Of a DNA stretch of 64,000 bases, positions 42,996 through 56,226 are shown in pieces. Source of the stretch: Rhizopus arrhizus. Its lineage: Eukaryota; Mucoromycota; Mucoromycetes; Mucorales; Rhizopodaceae. The DNA lies in NCBI GenBank assembly GCA_024220505.1, contig JAKZZE010000009.1:72001-136000 (forward strand), given 5' to 3'. Under the pieces are notes generated by a model. The model was not told where the DNA came from and did not search any database. It saw only the letters and a program-made list of their open reading frames with translations. The translations under genes were made by a program, and so were the position numbers. Every line of letters begins with the position of its first letter. The first letter of the stretch is position 1.

Positions 42996-44360
42996 ATGAA
43001 ATCAAATAAAGTATAATAGAGTAAATAAAATACATTATATTCATTAATACTATCTTAAAAAGGTATTATTGATGGGAAAGTGCGGTACAGGAAAAACATC
43101 AATGCGGTCCATTATATTTCATAATAATATAGCAAGAGACACAAGAGAATTAGAACCTACAAGTATGTGCTGGTAGATAATTAGGTATTCAGTTTTCTGC
43201 TCTTTAATTTTTCCTTTATCTAAAATATTATAAGAAAATACTTTTTATTATTTCAGTCCTTTTCTTTTTTTTTTTTTAATATAATCAAATGTAGATTTAT
43301 GGAATAATGAAACAAAAGTTCAATTTTTGAGCAATTTGAGCTTCAATATATGGGATTGTGGAGGGTAAAGAATTACGAACTTGTTTACGCGTTGTTTATT
43401 CTTTTATTAGACAAGATGCTGCATTTCATGAATATTTTACAACATACCAAGAGATCATTTTTAAAACGGTTTATCTTTTTATCTATGTCTTTGACTCTGT
43501 TAGTGCAGAGCCTGATAAAGATATACATTATTATCAGTCATGCTTAGAATTTATTTTAACACATTCGCCTAATGCCAAAGTATTTTGTTTGATGCATAAA
43601 ACAGATTTAATACCGGATGATAAGCGTGAAAAGGTTTATACAATATAAAAGTCTTTTTTTTATTGAAAGGTCCTATTGCTAGGTATATGAGAAACAAAGG
43701 AAAGAACTTCACATTCGATCTGAACCTGTTCAAGTTCAAGTATTTCAAACCTCTATTTGGGATGAATCACTTTATGCAGTAAAATAATAGAGTTGTGTAT
43801 AACATATTTTCTCCAATTTAAATATTGAAACAGGCTTGGTCAAAAATAATACGCTGTCTTGTACCCAATATCAATGCCCTTCAGAACGGCCTTAACAAAT
43901 TTTGTGATATCTGTGATGCGGATGAGATTGTACTATTTGAGAGAACAACACTTTTGGTTATAGCGAATTCTGCCAGCATATACCATCCTGATCCACAAAG
44001 GTTTGAAAAGATCAGCAGTATTATAAAGCAGTTTAATTTATACACTAGGTGAAATTTATTATAGTTAAATACGTAAATATATATATTTATCATTTTGTTT
44101 AGAAAAGAAAGATGTTCAAATCAAATGCAACTTAAAGGAAGTACGTTTACTGCTTACTTTGATTCACTTACCTCAAGTACAAATATACTATTAATTATAT
44201 CTGACTCTAGAATAAGTGAGAAAATTTAAAAAGTTTTTAATCATGAAATACCAACATCATCTTCATAGCACCTGCTGCTACACAAATTAATATAAAAGCT
44301 GCTAGAAAATACTTTGAACAATTAGAAGATCAGCAATCTATTCAAATTCAAGAATTGTAG
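42996..44360 (+). CDS. GTR1: Rag GTPase Gtr1 (RRAGA/B)
   Basis: Eight exons (42996-43010, 43063-43162, 43295-43364, 43411-43633, 43683-43778, 43834-44048, 44103-44215, 44269-44360) give 307 residues. P-loop GKCGTGKTS, switch II WDCGGQDAFHEYF-like, HKTDL in place of the usual NKxD, and [15 protein letters not shown] follow the Rag A/B pattern, as do the C-terminal roadblock part ([27 protein letters not shown]) and the final [13 protein letters not shown]. Gtr1 pairs with Gtr2 on the vacuole and reports amino-acid supply to TORC1. Switch I reads EPTNLW where the family usually has ATIDV, an effect of the exon 2/3 joint that should be checked by RNA. Confidence 0.93.
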
Positions 44361-44467
44361 AGCAATGATTAATAAAAATATGCTTACGATAAAAAAATGA
44401 ATTTTTTTATTAAAGTAAAAGTTACGTGAAGATAGAAAGCATTTCCTTTTCTATTTCACTGGATATA

Positions 44468-45629
44468 TTATATACCAATTTCCTTGGGGTCTTCTGGCAA
44501 ACTTGCTTCTTTGTATCCTTCCATCTTTTCAATCAAGTGCATAGTAACTGGATCAGAAAATCCAAAGAACTAAGACAAACGCATACTATTAGTTCATCTT
44601 TTCATTCCATGTTTTTATTTGTTTACCAGTGGGCCGCTAACACGAGTGCTACTTGATCTGCTTCTTATACAGGCTTCAGTCCATGGAGCAGTCGGTGTTT
44701 TTCCATTAAATGTAGTAGAATTTATTTGAACCTATAATTTATAAAATGTTTCAACTCAAGTTTGACAAAAAAAAAGGGGGGATTTTGTTACTGTGAAAAT
44801 TGGCTCTCCTTCGGGGCTTAAAGTAATTCCCATTGTGTAATCATTGCCAAAATGTGATTTTGTTGCCTTGTAGCCAATTGGATAAGGATGTTTATATTTA
44901 CACTACATAAGCAATATGAATATTAACAATTCATATTATATTATTTCAAATATGTACCCCTCTACTACTCCATGCTTTAGATCGGCCTTTACCAGTATTT
45001 AATTCTCCCAAAGACCAAATGGTTGTACCAATACTTCCTAAAGATATATTACCTTAATATCTGTTATATACGTGCGCATGTTTATGATTTTACTCAAAGT
45101 TAAGGGTACATGTATGTTTTTTGATAAAGACAAAGTATCTTCTTGCTCTATCTCCTTCTCTGCAATTTCCAATTGGCGTACTCTATCATTTTCATCCACT
45201 ACTTCACTTAAATCAGTCTATATCAATGATTTATCAATTTAGCCTATTTGTTGCTGTATAAATAATGAAGCTTTACAATCTCTTCAGGTGTTTGTCCTCT
45301 GATTCTTCGAGAAAGCCTTACAGGCGCCTTAGGTTTTGGTGGAGCTCTGTTGTATCTTTTTTTAGATTTCTTTGTTTGTCTTTGGTTTGGTTCAAAATGT
45401 GGAATGTCCTATCCTTATCATGAGCAATGAAGTTTATACGCGTTATATAAATTTATTTACAGCAGCAATGCCTTCAGAAACACCTAATCCTAACTGCCTT
45501 AGCAAGTTTTGATTTTCTTCTATATTCGTCTTTCTCTTCAGCTCATAGTTACTATGTTATTAATCTTTTGAGTATTTCTTATAAGTAGAGCTTTAATTGT
45601 AGCAGATTGCACCTCAAATCAACCGTCAT
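44468..45629 (-). CDS. FYRN/FYRC-domain nuclear protein
   Basis: Minus-strand gene with about eight exons. Exon 1 begins at 45629 and encodes MTVDLS; the next carries NYELKRKTNIEENQNLLRQL, a basic linker follows (KKSKKRYNRAPPKPK, RLSRRIRG), then the FYRN part (ISLGSIGTTIWSLGELN, YPIGYKATKSHFG) and the FYRC part (NGKTPTAPWTEACIRS, SGPLFFGFSDPVTMHLIE). FYR domains pair in MLL-type methyltransferases and TBRG1, where they form one alpha/beta fold in chromatin proteins. No SET or other catalytic domain is present, so it is closest in plan to TBRG1. The exon joint before ISLGSIG was chosen because it is the only one keeping the frame open (a 41-base intron). Confidence 0.72.
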
Positions 45630-46377
45630 TTTGTATAAAATGTCAAAAAGAAAAAATTTGTTCCTGTTTTTAGCGGAGAAAAAGACGCGACAAAAAATCA
45701 GTTTGTAAAAATAAATAAAAATGCTTTGTGCGATGAGCAACAATTGATTGCATGTACTTTCTTCTTATTGTTGAACTGCCAAAAAGATTTAATTGAATTC
45801 TTGGTTGTTCTATCATTTTTATTTTTTGTTTGATGCTAGAGGCAGGAAAAGCATTTTAAAATGCAATCCAATATATAGCTGCTATTATTAGTATTTGAAA
45901 GAAACACTAAAGAATGCGAAACAATGCAAGCGCATCATTTTGATAAATAGCAACGTAAGAGCGTAAATTTAGTCAAACTAGGCTATTAATTCAATCCCTT
46001 CTCTTGGGTTTTTCATAAAAAAAAAAAGGCTGGGTAATTCATATTATTTATCTAGTTGGCATGTCATTTTATATACATGCAAAAAAATAGACAACAATTG
46101 ATGGAAACTTCATTTTGATTGTTCATATTTTTATCCAATCAAAGAAGGTTTTTATGCGAGATTTTGCTATAAACGGCAATTAACTGTGATTGCGATTGGT
46201 GGCTTATCAAAGATCTCACTCATAAAGCTATTTCTGTAATCTCTTTTTTTCCTTCTTACTTTTTTGCAAGTGTAAGCATTTTCTTTATTTGTAATCTTTA
46301 AATTACTTTTTAATTAATTTTGTTTAATTAGACAACTTCAGATAGGAAACTTTATAGAAATTACTGAAAACTTCAGC
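45630..46377. promoter_or_regulatory. Divergent spacer between FYR gene and Set2
   Basis: About 750 bases of AT-rich DNA separate the two divergent start codons. No gene is seen. T-rich and A-rich runs are frequent. Confidence 0.4.
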
Positions 46378-49300
46378 ATGCATAGTGCTGACATAAGGTT
46401 TGTGTTTCTACAAAAACTACGGCTTGTAACTAAAAGACATTTTACTACTCAGATTATCAAGAACATTGACTTTTGATTTTGATAAAAAGGATTTGAATTA
46501 TGAAAAAGGTAAAAAAAAAAAAAATCTCGACTGGAAAAACCAGATTACTTTTATTGCATGAGCTCTGTGAAAAAAGTTAACACAAAATTTTCTAGAAACA
46601 TCTGGTTTTTTATCAAGCAATTATTCACTTGATTCAAGCATAAGTGCATCGAATGAAGCTAATAGAATAGATTTGACATCTTTTAAAGAGCTCTCATTGA
46701 GTTCTTCAACAGAGGAAAGTGGGGTGATGCATCGATCTAGTGTTGATTCAGAAAATGGGGATGCTAATTTTAATTCCCGATTCAGTGAGCATGGCAACGA
46801 ACAAGGGCCGCAATTAGAAGCAAAAACACAACTGCCATCTGCAACAGCAGATGCTATGGAGACATACGTAAATATTAGTGAAAACATATATTGCGGATCT
46901 GCTACGGGAAAGTCCATTGCAGAAGAATCAATGCCCTGTGAATGCAAGTACCAACCTGACGTGGATGACTTGGATGCAGCCTGTGGTGATGATAACTACT
47001 GTATCAACCGAATGATGTTTATGGAATGCACAGCAGATGATTGCCCCTGTGGCAGATACTGTCGTAATAGACGGTTTCAGTTACGACAATATGCTCGTGT
47101 AGATGTCATTCGAACTGAGAAGAAGGGGTTTGGACTAAGAGCATTAACTGATTTACCAACGTATGAATACTTTTTTTTTATGAACAATTGAGTGAAGTTA
47201 AATATATTGATTATAGGAACGCATTTATTATGGAGTATATTGGTGAAGTAATTCCAAACAAAGAGTTTATCAGGAGAACAAAGCAATATGAAGCTTCTGG
47301 GTTAGAGCATTATTATTTCATGACTCTTAAAACGGATGAGGCAAGTGGCAAAATCGATATGTTTAAAAAACTAATATAAGATTCTAACAAACAAATATAT
47401 CTGGCTTTAGATTATTGATGCAACCAAGAAAGGTTGTTTGGCTCGGTTTATCAACCATTCTTGTAATCCAAACTGTGTCACTCAAAAATGGGTAGTTGGT
47501 AAAAACATGAGAATTGGTATCTTTACCACTCGATGTATCAAAGCTGGAGAAGAGCTTACTTTTGATTATAAATTTGAAAGATATGGGTAAGAGAAGCTGA
47601 CATGTAAAATGGTCATATGTACTCATTCTTGATAATTAGTGCTCAAGCTCAAATTTGTTACTGTGGAGAGCAAGTGTGTAAAGGTTTTATTGGAGGCTCT
47701 TTCAAGAACAATTCAAAAATAAACGATGAATCATTTGACAATGAAAAACTGGACAGTAATAGAGATGAAGAAGAAGACGATGATGACGAAGATGAGAGAA
47801 AGCAAAGCGATTCGGACGACGATGAAGAAGAGGCTGTAACTTTAACACAAAAGAGAATGCTGAGAAAGATGAATCGACGTAAAGCACATCAGCCTTTGAA
47901 GAATCCAGATGAAATGAAGTCGTTCGTGAAGCGAATGCTGGACTCTGTTGGTAAAGCACATCTTGTTACGAGGCTACTGCGTCGTCTAGAATTGACAGAT
48001 AAAGACACGGCTTTGGGAAAAGAAATTTTTAAGAGATTTATCCATCTTCATGGATTGAAAATGTTAAAATTCTGGTTAGGAGAATGGAAGAACGATAAGG
48101 AAATTATAATTAGAGTGTTCCATGTCTTATCACAACTACCACTAGCAAATAGAAATGGCTTAGAAGACTGTAAAATGTTTGATATTGTTGGAAAGTTTAT
48201 CAACGACGAAGACGAGGAGGTTGGCAAACTAGCAGAACAGCTATTGAAAAATTGGGAGCAGTTGAAGAGCGTATATCGTATTCCAAAGAGAAATGTATGT
48301 GCACAAAATAGAGAAGTCATATAGAAATTCTTACTGTTTTCTATATAGGTGGTAGAAACCCCCGAACCCTCAAATGGACATACAAATAAGGATGGAACGA
48401 ATGATACTGACATGTCAAAAGACTCTCAGTTATCTTGCCAATACGATTCCTCTAGAGAATTTTTGATCCTGATGATGACTATTATGAGTATTTCTCAATG
48501 GATGTGAATGCAAACGAAATAAAATGGAGAATAGAATATCCCCCACGTTGCGTCATTCCAACTGCTCCTCGTGCTATGATGGACGCTAAAAATGGATATC
48601 TTGGCTATGCAAGACATATCAGGACCCCAAAAGCTTCCTCTTCTTATCTGGCTCATGTATCTACAGGTTATAACTCTGACGACGTTCATCCTTTCCACAA
48701 CAGCTCTTTTCACAATCGTATTAAATCAAGTGATTCTTCTGTTTTGATGAATGACACACAAAGCATTGATTCAGCATCTGCTGTTTCAGTCACTACTGGC
48801 CCTTTACGGAAACTACCTTCCAATTGGAAGTTTGCGTATGCGGAAGATGGTACGATTTATTACTATCATAAATATACTGGCAAAACGCAATGGAATTTTC
48901 CTGAAGAGAAATCTAGTTCAATTGAAGGTGTGAATCAGTCAGATCTTGAGGATTTGGTTGAAAAAACGATTCAAGATGCTGAAAAAAAGAAAGTGGTAGA
49001 ATCTATCAGAAGTAATAGTCCTGCTGCTCTTCTTGTAAGTCATTTGAGTACGGACTCATCTCAGGTTGCAACACCTTTAGCGAGCAGAAGAGGATCCGAT
49101 GAAGTGGATGGTGCTTTAAATGAAGCTCAATTAAAGAAAGGGATTGGAAAAATTGTAACTAAATATCTTAGTTCGAAGCAAAAAGGTCTCTGGAAGGATG
49201 ATAAACATTTATTTAAAGAACTGGCTAGAAAGGTAACACTAAAAATCAATATGAAAAGGAAAAAGCTAAGCTTTTTTTATTATTATTAGATTACACATCA

Positions 49301-50054
49301 TATTGTTGACAGAGAAATACAATCTTCAAGAAAGATTCAAACCATGAACAGTTACGTGCGTACAAAGGTCGAAAAATTTATTGATGCACATGGTGTTGAT
49401 CTGGTGAATAAGATTGTTCGTAAAAGGAAGCATCCTTCAACAGCTCCAAAAGAAGTTCAGGTTGATAGTCCTCGAAGTATTGTATCTGAAGATACCAACA
49501 AGTACTCTAAAGTGATTTTTTCACCCTCTGTCTCGCCACCCAATAACACTGTAGTATCTTTGCCTGAAAATGGAACAGAATGGCATTATGAGGACCTCCA
49601 TTCTTCACCTGTAAAGAAGAGGGCATTAGTGAAAAACGATACGATCTATACATCAAATCAAAGCATGACAAGCACAGCAGCAGAATACATGTCACCAAGT
49701 ATCATAGCTGATGATCCTTGCCCAAACGGAAGGAATTTTGAAAAATCATCCGTGCAAGATGATGATGATGATGAATTTCAGCATAATAGAAGCCGAGAAG
49801 TATCTCCTAGTGATAAATCAAAGGTGTCTCGATGCGCAGGAGAATATGTTCGTCCGGGTTATGTAAAGATACTATCCTCAGGGTCTTATCGTTATGTGTC
49901 ACCAAATTCAACCTCTTCATATTACAGAGGCAGTAGTCGATACTATTCTGCAAGAAAGTCCTCACCACCAGCCTATTACCACAGACATTCTGCAAACTCA
50001 TCCAAAAGAGGATCATTATCCGATGATGACTTGGATAGACGAAGACGAAATTAG
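46378..50054 (+). CDS. SET2: Set2 histone H3K36 methyltransferase
   Basis: Eight exons (46378-46397, 46453-46508, 46596-47160, 47217-47340, 47411-47586, 47640-48294, 48456-49232, 49290-50054) give 1,045 residues. Domain order is full Set2: AWS ([27 protein letters not shown]), SET ([45 protein letters not shown]), post-[17 protein letters not shown], an acidic coiled-coil part, a TFIIS-like helical stretch, a WW domain ([20 protein letters not shown]) and an SRI domain ([20 protein letters not shown]). It methylates H3K36 co-transcriptionally while bound to the Pol II C-terminal domain. The intron at 47341 has a GC donor. An open segment inside intron 48295-48455 could reflect alternative splicing but breaks the frame. 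Confidence 0.95.
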
Positions 50055-50433
50055 TTACTCTTATTTTTATTTGTAAATATTTATTCCCCTTCTTTTTGTT
50101 AGTCTATTGTAGTAGTAAGAATTGGTCAAAAAGATTTCCTTCTTTGACAGCCATAGCTCATCTGCAAATGTAAATAGAACAAATACACTAAAAAATTAAT
50201 AAAGTACTATAAAATTTTTATTTTTTATTTTTTTTATAACATTATATTATATCGCTTTATATTAAGAATAATTTATATGTTGACCTGACAAAACGATCTC
50301 CTAATGGTATAATACATACTAGGTCCGCCCAGGGGATGACCAAAAAAAAGCTCAGATATGAGTTTTCAAGTGATCTTGTTTGCTTCAAATGACTTGTTGA
50401 ATCAAGTGAATATTTTATCAAAAAGTTGATTTA

Positions 50434-50870
50434 TTAATTGATAAAAAAGGAAAAAAAGAAGGATAGAATCCATTGTGGAATATCTCTTTTTGGGTGATGG
50501 TGGTTGTATTCTATGTCTTCCCATAAAAGGATACCAAATATAAATGTACAAAATACGAATAAAATCATTGTAATTATCGACATGGCCATATTTAATTTAA
50601 GCCAAAATACTTCATATTTATTTTGACTTTTTGGCCAACAACACCAAGCCATAAACCAAATAGGTGGAAACAGACTACTCGAGTGTTAATATAAAGTATA
50701 TTTTATAATATATAATCTTACAATCCCAGTAAAAAGAATGAGGCATTTATCGGAAAATGCCTTATGTCTGAATCTCTTTTTTTGATAATATAGATGTTAT
50801 TGTTAGCTAAGGATAGTGGTTGTGGTTGTGATGGTAATACGGTATAATAAGGAGGGGGCTGATCATTCAT
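50434..50870 (-). CDS. Small two-helix membrane protein with PPPY motif
   Basis: Two exons (50722-50870 and 50434-50674) give 129 residues. The N-terminus reads MNDQPPPYYTVLP, containing a PPxY motif that is a ligand for WW domains of Rsp5/Nedd4-type ubiquitin ligases. Two hydrophobic segments follow: FFLLGFLFPPIWFMAWCCW and MSIITMILFVFCTFIFGILL. The plan fits an arrestin-like or Bsd2-like adaptor of ubiquitin ligases or a PPxY-sorted vacuolar protein, but no family is assigned. It lies 57 bases downstream of the DHHC gene on the same strand. Confidence 0.65.
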
Positions 50871-50926
50871 TTTAAATAAATAGAAAAGAAAATAAAAAAA
50901 ATGTGTGTGCGTATCACTTTATTTTA

Positions 50927-51758
50927 TTATTCTTCCTCCATGCCAAGTGTCTCATATGCATATGAGTTTATAGGGTAAAAAGTACCTTCGCCTAAACTAC
51001 ATAATAACAACAGATATTAATATCAATGATAAAATTAATAATAAAAATCTTACGGTTTTCCTAATGGAATAAACATTTTCCACTTATTTTTACCAAGAAC
51101 TTGCTCAATATTTTTTCTTGTACCAATATCCCACGGATTAAAATATTTAGTTCTCATAACATCATTTCTTCCTAGCATAAAATTCGTCTTTTCATAAAAT
51201 TCGATCGTTGTTCTATTCTTGCACATTTGTCTCGTGTGAAATAATGTAAATGGTATCAGGAATATACCAAATATACCAGATACAAATACCAGTAGCACTA
51301 AATTGATATCGATTTCTAATATGTTTGAATTTACTGTTTCAATTATAGGCGGCAAAGTGGTTGAAAATACGCATATACAATATACACTTGCATATATCAA
51401 GAATAGATAAAATGACTTGTAATTGTAAAATCCAACACAATTGTTTATCCAAGGGCAGTGGCTATATACTCATGTATAAGCCCACATACATTATATGTAG
51501 CATATCATTAATATGACTTACTGATCCATTTTTAATACACATTTTTGGCATTGTCTACAGTGATGCGTTCGATCAAATTTTTCAAGTTTACATTTTTGGC
51601 AGTATCTTCTTGCTCCATCTCTTTTCACTGTAATAGGGTATCTTAGGCTTAACTCTTCATGCACATTTAATAATCCGTCATTTTCTTCCTCTTCGCCAGG
51701 TTCTTCACTCTTTTTCTTTTTATGTAACTGAAAAGAATGATTAAATATATGAAGTCTA

Positions 51759-51794
<36 letters not shown>

Positions 51795-52228
51795 CTTACA
51801 TCAATAGTATATCCAGGTGAAGTTTTACAAACAGTCCAATAACTCCATACACACAAAATAAAACTTGGATAATATATTACTATGTACAGAATACCTAACA
51901 ATAATACTTAATTTTCACAATAGATTGAACAAAATAAGCACATACCTTGAATAAAATGCTCTTTATTTATAAATTGATTCCAAATTAGTCTAAAATTGAA
52001 AGCCCAAAAACTCCAAGTAAATAAAACAACAAGTAAAGCTACTGGTGAAGCATTAACAATTGTCATACAGCATCTTTGAACTTTTTTTAATGAAGGACAT
52101 CTTGGCATGTTTTTAATGAAGAAAAAGAGGCAAAATAAACTGAGATTTAAAAAAACTGCTGCAAAGAAAAATGCGAAAGGTACAGTGTGAAGTATCCACC
52201 TAAAACTTTTTTTTATAGAACTTGTCAT
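50927..52228 (-). CDS. DHHC palmitoyltransferase
   Basis: Minus-strand gene of five or more exons, roughly 360 residues. Two N-terminal membrane helices (PFAFFFAAVFLNLSLFCLFF and VALLVVLFTWSFWAFNF), a third (ILYIVIYYPSFILCVWSYW), then the Cys-rich DHHC domain RYCQKCKLEKFDRTHHCRQC with CVLKMD and, after an intron that splits the motif, HHCPWINNCVGFYNYKSF, followed by another helix pair. The intron joint restores the catalytic DHHC exactly. The enzyme S-acylates cysteines at ER, Golgi or plasma membrane. One intron holds a 34-base T tract (51761-51794). The C-terminal exon ends with GEGTFYPINSYAYETLGMEE. Confidence 0.9.
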
Positions 52229-52587
52229 TAATTGCTAAGTTACTGATCCGTTACATATACTTATTTGTATAGTTTGTTAATGTATCTTTATGCCAAGAGT
52301 TAAAACTAAGCGCTTGTAAATATCTTGGCATCGCTGTTCTTTTATTTTAATTCCAATCTTTCATACAAAATTGTCTTCATATGACAGTTTTGTTGAAGAA
52401 AGCTATGATTCATTTAAAGATAAATAAGTGATAGAATAACAAATATTTTCAGATACTTTACATTCAGGAATTGTCATTTTGTTAGAATATATATTTTATT
52501 TTAAAATAATGTGTACTTTTTTGTAAAATATGAAGAATTGACACAAGAGGGAAAAGGAGTGAGTGATGAAAGTTATGTAATAGAGGT
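52229..52587. other. Intergenic spacer
   Basis: The short stretch between the DHHC start and the Sin3 stop; nothing supportable is seen. Confidence 0.4.
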
Positions 52588-55500
52588 TTATTGAAAAAGC
52601 CTTTTTGCTTGCTCTTCTGCTTCTGCTTTATTAGTGTTATCATTCCAATGTTTATCAAGCCATGTTGTCCATTTATTGTTTTTTTTTGTGTTGTCTGATT
52701 GTTTTGCAGTGTGATGACGAACGAAGACATCCTCTGTGTCAAGTATATAAAGCATATGATAAGTATCTCTGCAAATTTTATATTGTAAGCCAGAATAAAC
52801 ATGAGTGTTTTGTGATTGCTGTGTCTTGTATCTCAAATTTCTAAAATACAGGAATAAGTTATATTTTTAATACACATTTAAAGCATGCCCACTACTTTTT
52901 TAAAAATGTTGGTGTAAGCAATGACCGATCAATGCCCTCTGTATCTTTTGACCAATTGATATAATTTGCTACATATTCATTGTAATCAATCTCAGTTAGT
53001 CGAGGTTTTCTCAGATGCTTGTTGCCGTCCAGCAGCTGGACACTTAGTGCTCTACTCTTAATTTTCTATAATAACAAATTAATTTTGATAAGAAATAGTA
53101 GGCTCTAGCACATACTAGAGTAATATGATATATATTGTCTGTTGGGTCAAGCAAATTTGAAATCTTGGTCTTGTATGTTGCAACATCACCTTGATTCATT
53201 TGCTCAGCTCTATGCTCTGTCTTAAATATTTCATATAATTCTTGTGAACGGGTATCCGTAATAATAATGTGAATCTATAAAGAAGATAAGAGGATAAATA
53301 AATATGGTTTTTTTGTATAACTTACGTGGCGAACAAGCGATAATACAAGTTTATCAATTGTAAATAAAATATATGCATCAGTTCCAAATATGTAACGGAC
53401 GCTCTCTTCAAATGTCTGTTGGTCAATATTCCCCTCAAATAGTTTATCAATGAGTGCAAGTAATACATTATAATAGCCTTTCTTCGTGTCCATTTTCAAT
53501 GCTAAGCACATAAAAGATGTAATTAAAAATAATTGTAGTGTACTCTTTCTACATTTTACCTTTAAAACGTCTCGGTGTAATCCCTAAATCAAGCGCTTCC
53601 TTGCAAGCTTTTTTAGATTTTTCTCTATTTAATTTAAATTCTGAATCCAATTTCTTCATTTTATATAAACGATCATAAAGGATTTGATATAATCTAAAAA
53701 AGCAGTAGAACCCGTTGTCAGCAAAAAAATGATACATTTTTTGATTTTCTGGTTCAATCGATACTTCCTTTTCCTCTGACTCTTCTTCCTCTTGCTCATT
53801 TTGCTCTTCGGACTCTTCCTCTGTTTCTTCTTGATGCTGTTCATGATCATCCTCCTGTCTTATTTGATCTTGTTCTTCTTCATCATCTGCATCATCTTCG
53901 TCTGAAGATGATTGAATTTTACTTGTATTTCGCATCAACACATTTTTTAGCAGACCATCCACTCTTTCATGCCTACTTCTTTTTGTTGATCTTTTGCTGA
54001 TAAGCTTTTTTGGTTGCTGGCCTGCAAATACAGAGTCTAATGAATACACGGATGACCTATCATCAAATTCGTCATCATCCGCTTCTTCCATTGTAATATT
54101 TTCTACTGTGACAAGTGATGGTTCAACATCTTGCACATCAAATATCATTGGGATAATCATATCCATAAACTTGTGCATGGATTCACAATCTTCTGGATTA
54201 TAGACAGGCTGACGATTCAAAAAGAAATAAATCAATCTGGAAACATCCTTGAATATAGACTTGTCTTGAAAGTTAAATTCAAAGCATTCTACTTTCTCTG
54301 CTTCGGAGACTAAAGATCGTGTAGTCAATGCCTTTCTATCTGTCATTTTGAACATGATGCCTTTGTAATCCAAGGATTTCCAATAGTTCTTAGCTTCAAC
54401 CTCTCTCCAAATCTTATTCCACTCTCTTTGTGCGCGTCTCCACTCTTCTTCTTTTTGTTTTAATCGTTTCAAAACAATCGGAACTGATTGTGCAGGATTG
54501 TTGTGTAAAAGTTTGATGATCTCTATGCCCTTTACAGGACCGTATATCTTTTTCAGGATACGTTGATAGACAGCTTTTGAGGAACTTCCAAAATCGGATG
54601 ATAATCTAAAGCTGGATTTTCATCTGGTGTCATCATATTTATTTTTTTTGCTATGGGCTCAAGTAAAGCAATTGTGGTTAAATTGGCTTCGATATTTAGA
54701 TCATAGTCGTATCTACAAGTATATATAGTTTTATAAAAATATAATATAATCTTTTTTTTCATACCTTTCTTCTTCTACCCGAAGCAAGGCTTCTTCGTAT
54801 TGATTCTTTTTACATGCAATCGAAGTTCGTATCTCATTCGGCCAATTAGGCTGAGAAAGATAAGAATCGTTCAGTACATCCCAACATAACGCATCTCTTC
54901 CAGAACATTTGTTATTTTGCCATAGTTTTGAGATATATTTGTATGTGGGGCCGCAATTCAGCTTTATCTCGTCATCCAAATTTTCTTTGGCTTCTGATTT
55001 AGAATTTGAAGTAGGTCTATTCTCAATCATATCATCGTTATTTCCACTGTATTCAATCAAGGTTTTAAACCAATTAAATAATTCCTTATTGCCGCCGATA
55101 AAACTTTTAGCACAACTAACAAGCTCATCCTGATTAGTTGCTTGTTCGTTAAAAAGTTCAAGAATTTTGAGAAATTCTTTATAGGTCTTCTTGTCGTTGA
55201 TGTAACTCTTAGCCTTTTCAAAGAACTCAGACTCTTCTGCGGAAAAGTTGGAGGTTGCATAATCTACTTCTTCTCTCGGATTGGGTGCAAGTGATCGAAC
55301 GTCGGAAGTTTCAATTTCTTCTTTATGGTGATAATGTTTTGATCTCTATAATTTATAAAAAAGATATAGGAAAAGCAAGCAAAAAGAGTCGTCTCGTCTA
55401 CCTTTGACATACTCGGTGAAGGAATATTGCCTAATCTTTTCTTCCTCAATTTTGGCTCAGGTAAGAATTGCTTAAATTCATCTAATAACTCTGTTGATCC

Positions 55501-56226
55501 ATTCAACAAGACTTTTACTTCTTCATAAACCTAAATCATTCATGAGCAAGATATACCTTTTTTATATACATCTACACACCTTATGTATAGGGTTTTCACC
55601 CTTTTGATAGGTTTGAAGTATTTCCAGAAACCTTTTATAAGTTTCTGGATGATCAGTAAAACAGTTTTTAACCTTGTGAACGTAAGCAATGGCGTGATTG
55701 ATTTCCAAATGTCCTGTTTCCTTTTGTTCTGTTTTGTTCTGACCCAAATTCAGTAATTCTGAATCTGAAATGGTTGTTGTGCCTGAAGGTGTTATTACTT
55801 TGATAATGTTGCGTTCTTGTTCATCTATACTGCATTCAATAGAGTAACCAGGCGGTAAGAATGTGTTGAATCCTGATATTAAAGTAGGGTTCCCTCTAAA
55901 TAAACTAGATACGCGTTCAATAACACCTGGTGTATCAACACTATATACAAAATCGCGTTAGAGAAGCTAAAATAAACAGTAAAAAGGCGAGGAAGAAATA
56001 GTAGTTACAGCTGACTCTTGAAGTCTTTCATAATGTCCAAAAAGCGATTATATATATCAGGCTGAGTTGCGAATTTTGACTTTACTTTGTCAAGGTAAGT
56101 AAGAGCATCCTTTACATTAAGTGGGCGGATTTCATCTTTTTGTTCTGTGGTTAGATGACTAATGAGATTTTTTTTTTTTAGTTTTAGAGTAGGTCTACTT
56201 TGCTTTATATACCTTTCTTCAGGCAT
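52588..56226 (-). CDS. SIN3: Sin3 transcriptional corepressor
   Basis: Minus-strand gene with many short introns. The start is taken as MPEERYIKQ at 56226, directly before PAH1. Paired amphipathic helices: PAH1 ([19 protein letters not shown]), PAH2 ([19 protein letters not shown]) and PAH3 ([19 protein letters not shown]). The Sin3 HDAC-interaction region follows ([38 protein letters not shown]), then a conserved C-terminal part with an acidic Glu/Gln insert and the end region ([35 protein letters not shown]). Sin3 scaffolds Rpd3-type histone deacetylases. The N-terminal extension common in other fungi is short here. An in-frame extension to 56322 is possible but hydrophobic and unlike the family. 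Confidence 0.93.

Noticed and set aside
48348..48455. Extra Set2 exon starting GTG GTA GAA ACC
   Set aside because: Its frame meets a stop before the next conserved segment; joining 48294 to 48456 keeps the frame and skips it.
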